Shown here piece after piece: positions 58,891 through 64,000 of a stretch of 64,000 nucleotides of DNA (positions are counted from its first letter, which is position 1; each line of letters begins with the position of its first letter). The position numbers were made by a program, and so were the translations under genes. Source of the stretch: Lepas anatifera. Its lineage: Eukaryota; Arthropoda; Thecostraca; Lepadidae. The notes under the pieces are model-generated. The model was not told the origin of the DNA, did no database searches, and saw only the letters and a list, made by a program, of their open reading frames with translations. Location: the NCBI GenBank assembly GCA_034440635.1, contig JAOTON010000043.1, forward strand, positions 186,001-250,000, written 5' to 3'.

Positions 58891-61618
58891 CAAGCAAACC
58901 GGTTCGACTCCGCGGTGGCGGCGATTTCAAAATGTAGGTCTGACTTTAGAAGCCTATAAATCAAACAATTTTCGAAAAATTTTCAAAATTATTTCACTAT
59001 TCAACGCGCTGTTAAATTTTCTCAAATCCGACCGATTCCCTTGTTTTGGCTACGAGCGGTTCTCCGGTCATCCCGGAAAAAGTAGTTGGGAGAGTATCCG
59101 AGGCCCCTCCAGTGCGCGTGTTAACACGCAGAGTAGAAGAAAGGGGTAGAATATATACCTACCTTGTGTTTCCTCAACAAGGCATATCAAAATATCAGTC
59201 CGTGAAGGTCAGTACGTTTCTCTCCGCCCCCCGCCCACCCTCCGCTACATATGATATCGCGGTATCGCCAAATATGGGACGTAGGTCACCTGAGCAGCCC
59301 GCCCGAGCGTCATCTTGCGTCAGCTCGTGACAGTGGGAACGGCGAGGAAATTCGATTCCCGATTGAATCCCTAGGACACCTCGGAACTCCGATGGTTACG
59401 GCGACCGTTCATTTGGATGAAAAGGTATGACTGGTATTCACCATATGTGGTTTAACGTGTGATATGCAGCAAAACAGGATTCTTAGGTATCGTTTTTTGC
59501 TGTCCCGGCATTGCTTGAAGGTGTTATAATAAATGTCTGAATCGCGGGATCACGAGAGGCTTAATCCCGTTATTGGGGCTTTTGAAAATAGCGGGATCCC
59601 AATCCTGAGATTGACATACCTAGCAGGAACATTTCTCATGCAATAAAAGGTTCGTTGTCGGCAGTCCCTCCGGGTATTTGGATAACAGTCAACACAGCAG
59701 TCAATACACAAATTTAGACGGTTATAGTGCTTTGAAATTGTATAAACTAATTTTAGCACTTCTCGGCATTTCTTATAGCATCGTTCTCTGATAGTTCACT
59801 CATATTGCTCATTCTTGGCCGGTCCATGCCTCTATTCGGTAGCCCACGGCGTTGCGTTAGCACCGCAGCGGCCTGGTTAGAGCCACAACCTGAGTTATTA
59901 TATGTCATCTGGAACGCGGGGCTGCAAGTGGACGCAAGATATGTTGACTTGCCCTTGTAGAGCACATCCTGGGGAATCGTTTGATGGTAACTTCACAGAA
60001 GGCCCAGTCTTATGCTGGGCCGATGCTGGCCAAGTTTTAAATCCCTCTCTTTGTATTTGTAAATCGAACAGTTTTTGAGATATGCAGTATACTGAGAGAA
60101 TGGTCTATAAAATAGTTGTCAAAACTATTTTTGCATTATTTTATACCAAAACCCATTGCAAAGGGCTCACACAATAGTGGTATTGCCATACTTTGACCTG
60201 TTCTTGCTTTCATGGTCGATTTTAAGCATAATGAAATGTACGTAGTTTTCGCTGCAGATCTCTGGTCCGCGGGTGGCGCACCCGAGTGCTTACTTCAAGC
60301 AACTCTACAAAGACTTCCAGAGCACGGTTTGTGTTTTCCATGCCTGTTTCAAGTGCAGTGAAGAATTCTCTATCAGTATATGTGCTCAGGAAATGATTTA
60401 GAAAAAGTTGCATTTTCGTAATATTGGCCACGGACGGAGGCGTTTAGGGCCTAGTGCGCCGCCGAGCAAACACGCGGCGCCATACGCACATCGTGAGAAC
60501 GGCGGTACCCGGCCAGCGCACCGCGTGGAGCCCACACACTCGTGCAATACTCTCATCGATCCTGCAGTTTGAGAATTGTTAGCATAGCTGGTGCCACGCT
60601 GGGATGATCCAATCTGTCGAAAGGCGCGGCGGGTCGGTCTGGCGCCGTGAAGACCACGCGGCCATCAATTAAATGGGCCGTCTGTCGAGAAAGCCGACCC
60701 GGGCCGCCGTGGCCGGGCGGCAATAATGTCAACTTCAGCCGTCTGGTCCAGACGCCCTACACTGGAAGCACTCTCGCCATTCATAACGCCACTCCTGCAG
60801 GCGACGCCCGGCCGCTTTAGTTCCCGCACGCCCCGGCTGGTTCCGTTCGCGACACGGCTGAAGCTTCCAACACCCGCGTGCAATACGACCCGGGCTCAAA
60901 TTCGCTCACTCGGAGGTGGCGGAAAGCGGATCTAGCACCCGGGCAATCACAGAAGGCAAACACCGCGTGACAGAGCTGTTGGAATGAAAAATCGTTTTCA
61001 TTTGGAGAAGCAATCCCCGAAAAAGCCAATACGCTAGCGCGATCCCAACGTTTCTTCGTTTATTGATGCACCAATTGTTTTATAATCGATGTCGCAAAAC
61101 TGGGTCAAAATAGCCCTAGCTTACATTTTTGTGTTTCACCATCGCATTTTTGGGCCGGAAACGCGGAATCCAATAGACATTCTCAACCATCAAATAACGT
61201 GCACAACCGGTAGCTTGGACAGCGAGTAATGGAACCCAATAAAGGAGATCAAGGCGAACAGGGATTCCCCTGAGTCAGGCAGACCACGCAGACCCATCCC
61301 CAGTTAGCACCCCACCGCCGTGGCTTATAAGGATCTGATCCCAACCAACGTGTGCGACGCGTATGCCCTGGCATTGGTGGTCGTTAAACCCCTACAGACC
61401 CATCCCCTCCCCTCCCCGCCATTGGCAATGATCACTGCGTCTGAGTCACCGGTGCATTGTATAGGCAAGCAGCGTGTGTCAGTGTCGCGACAGTTCTTAT
61501 CAGGATTGAACTGAATTGATCGAGAAAACGTGAACACACTAGCTTCCCCTCGATTTACCCGCAGCTCCTTGGCAAAAACGGTCCCATCAGACTACTGTAG
61601 ACACAATCAATAGCGAAG
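58891..61618. other. No gene seen
   Basis: Contains a small hairpin (GGCCCAG...CTGGGCC) at 60001..60021 and a GC-rich patch at 60440-60930. No supported exon. Confidence 0.45.
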
Positions 61619-61763
61619 GAGGGTCCAGATTTAAGGGGGAAGGGGGTACCACGCCCTTTTCAGCCCATTCCTTCCCAGTGAACGTAATAGGGTTAGTGTT
61701 AAATTTATCGTTAAAGGGGAGGGACACAATGCCTCGGTGCCCCCTAGTTCCGCCGCCTATGGA
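61619..61763 (+). repeat. Small dispersed element, family D copy 2
   Basis: It aligns with 1597..1737 in the same orientation. It starts AGGGTCCAGATTTAAGGGGG, contains TAGGGTTAGTGTTAAATTTATC, and ends CCCTAGTTCCGCCGCCTATGG. No coding capacity. Confidence 0.55.
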
Positions 61764-64000
61764 CACAGCGCAATCAAATCGCCTCAACACACCCAGCGAA
61801 GATTTACACCCACAGCATGAAGTGATATATTACGACAAGGCACGTACGGTTGAAGCATAACGGTCTAGTTAGAGCGAGGACCAACTTACCTACCGAGGAA
61901 AACAGACGCGATTTATCGCTCAATACGGTGTCAGACATTCCCCTGTGTTTTGAAGTCAGCAGACACCAGTAGGTTGTTTAGTAACTTCAACAAAGCTCTG
62001 TCGTCCACGCTCGGCATAGCAGCCGACAGGAGCGGGGTGGCAACTTTATTTACGAGATTCGAACTGTGATAGCAGTCTTGTAATGCAGTACAAAAATACA
62101 GCTCGTTCTTTAGTAGTTGATACTAAGAGTCACCGTAAGTGGAGTTTAAGTGCCACAAGGGAAGCTTGCAGAGACGTGTCACGCAAAGAAGGGACAGGGG
62201 AGACACGGAAGACAAAGTAGCGCGCTCGATAAACGATTATTTCTCCGGAAACAGTGGGCTTGGGTCGGGCCACGCAAGGACCCAGGTGATTTTGTATGCT
62301 CTTCAAGCTTGATATACTTCAAATTTGGTGAAGTAACTTTTTCAAATTCAATGCAAGTGTCACAATCCTTTGAAATGTGACCAAGGCTTCAGAATCATAA
62401 CTTAAACATGTCAACCACGTTTTGATGCGGTTTTGATTATACACGCTTTTAATAAGGGGCTACTCACATACGACGTCAGTCAAATTTGAGGGTGCTTGGA
62501 CCCTCACCATTTGTCAGAAATAGTCAGAAAATGACTGACTTTCCCTCCCCTTTTCGTGAGTAATCGTCAGAAATTGCAGACCCCTCTCGACAGCGAAGGC
62601 GGTCAACATCAGCAAGCACGAGAGACGCCGCAGAACTACAATGCAGTGGCGATACAGGCAGCTGGTATCAATGGACGCTGGGCGTGATCACCTTCTGCGC
62701 CTGGCCAAAACGCCTCCTTTACCGTTTGGGGGGGGGCTTCCTTTGTTAGCCAGGGGCCTGCCCACGCACGCCAGAGGTTTGAAACATGCAAAGGGCACGT
62801 ATCAATAACGGTGGGGAGACCTTTGCAGTTTATGGGCCCCTTCGAGCACCTGTTGTTAACGCATTTATGGTTTGTCAGACATCTGAGACCGCCAAAAGCT
62901 TCTAGCATCAAATGGGGCCCTCCTCAGTCCAGCGGAGGACCTCATAAATTTCAGGGGAGCAGGCCCCTGTGGTGGCGACGCCCCTGTTAGTGTGTATTAT
63001 ACACTTATCATTTCAGACTGTTCGACTAAATTTTGCATCACCATGAAACAGTGCACTGTGCTGTAAAATTTCCTAGTGAAGCAGTTCAATCCGCAGCCAT
63101 ACAATCTGGCCTCAAAGCTCAGCTCTTCCATCTGTATTTGTATTTGACATACACAGCATCTCCACTATCCATGTGGCTATCCTGACACCGGTCGTAATGA
63201 AGATGAGGGACATAAATTACAAACTTAAGCAAAAACACTCTGTAGGATAAGGAAAAGTATAGGATGGTTGATGGGGAAGGACAAGGATTATCCACGGGGA
63301 GGGTCGCCACAGGCGCCGCGCTCAACCCAAGGAGTGAGGTAGTGGGACTTGATGAAAGGATCCGGCGAAGAAAAAAACATGGAAAACAACAAACAAACAA
63401 GGCGCGACGATGACAGTGATGATGAATTATTCTCGTTCTTTGTCGGCTGGTCTCTCTTTTCATTCTTCGCTTTTCGCTATCCATGTGATCGTTATATTAC
63501 CGCCAGCAACTTTGTAAGACACTAAGCGATTTCGATGTTAGTGCAGCCGACGAACCTAAGCTCAGAGCCAAAATATTATCCGCGGTAAATGCAAGCAGTG
63601 TTCGAAAGATTGCACCCAACCACAAGAAGTCTACCAGCGCACAGGGTAGACATTTGGTAGCTAATCCAGGGAGTGGGGACGAAGGATTTAGAACCAGAAA
63701 ATTCACAAACGTCACAAAGAGCATTCTTAGAATACTGAGCGCGCTCTCCGGGGGGGGAGCTTTGTTCCTTACACACAGCATTATTTCCCCTAAAATGGCT
63801 TTTTAAGCCGGATCTTGTGCTGCGCTGACTAACTTCACCTGCAAAGCCGCGCAGCCAGACGCCATATTCTGAGACCCGGAGACAAACAAGCTGCAAACGT
63901 ATGCCGGTGAGCTCAGCTGTTTTCTAGGAACTCACGCATCGCACTCAGTCGGGCGTGAATAGATTTCCGAATCGATTACAGACGAGCCGAGTGAATCGTG
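61764..64000. other. No gene seen
   Basis: 62690-62990 has G-rich motifs and a CAGGCCCCTGTGGTGGCGACGCCCC end that may belong to another degraded DNA element. A 121-codon minus frame at 63119..63484 has a hydrophobic stretch but no other gene-like feature. Confidence 0.4.

Noticed and set aside
62690..62990. Possible MITE
   Set aside because: G-rich and CCCCTG-type motifs are present, but the ends could not be paired and no second copy was found in the window.

Overview
This window is animal nuclear DNA: spliced exons with canonical GT/AG junctions, a tRNA-derived SINE, an APE-type LINE carrying an RNase H domain, many small terminal-inverted-repeat elements, and minisatellites. The gene fragment best matches an arthropod-type fasciclin-2, so an arthropod, possibly a crustacean, is my best guess. 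The species is not determined. There is no sign of bacterial operon structure, and almost all the short open frames in the window look like chance.

The only cellular gene I can support lies on the minus strand at the left. Two exons (12092..12272, then 7851..7996) encode the two halves of one immunoglobulin domain. They are separated by a 4,095-bp phase-2 intron with a gtcagt donor and a cag acceptor. The joined frame has both domain cysteines and the core tryptophan, and it resembles the first Ig domain of fasciclin-2, a neural cell-adhesion molecule. The signal-peptide exon should lie to the right and the next Ig exons to the left, but I found neither. An array of six 86-88-bp repeats (7983..8503) is built from the 3' splice site of the second exon, so five extra copies of that acceptor precede the real one.

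Immediately upstream of the first exon, and antisense to it, sits a nearly complete but decayed I/Jockey-superfamily LINE (12601..19883). A 16-bp target-site duplication delimits it. It has gag-like CCHC knuckles, then endonuclease, reverse transcriptase and RNase H, and a 3' end with two copies of a GC hairpin tail. A minus-strand tRNA-derived SINE with its own 13-bp duplication is nested in its 3' region. A second, 5'-truncated SINE copy is at 51.97 kb, and another LINE-like tail is at 30.57 kb.

The rest, about 20-64 kb plus the first 7.8 kb, is gene-poor. It holds several MITE families: a TTAA-flanked element at 28.2 kb with a solo end at 3.45 kb, a CAGTGGCGG-ended family with three copies, and two further families with two copies each. 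It also holds a long-armed foldback structure (32.9-33.2 kb), a second SINE type (34.2 kb), a 500-bp cluster of AGGTCA half-sites and CRE palindromes (58.4-58.9 kb), and minisatellites with units of 42, 46, 48, 57 and 69 bp. The 69-bp array (56.58-57.41 kb) has a regular A-B-B higher-order structure. Much of this may be intronic or 5'-flanking DNA of the fasciclin-2-like gene. No self-contained new enzymatic system is visible. The most unusual item is the amplified splice acceptor inside the Ig-domain gene.
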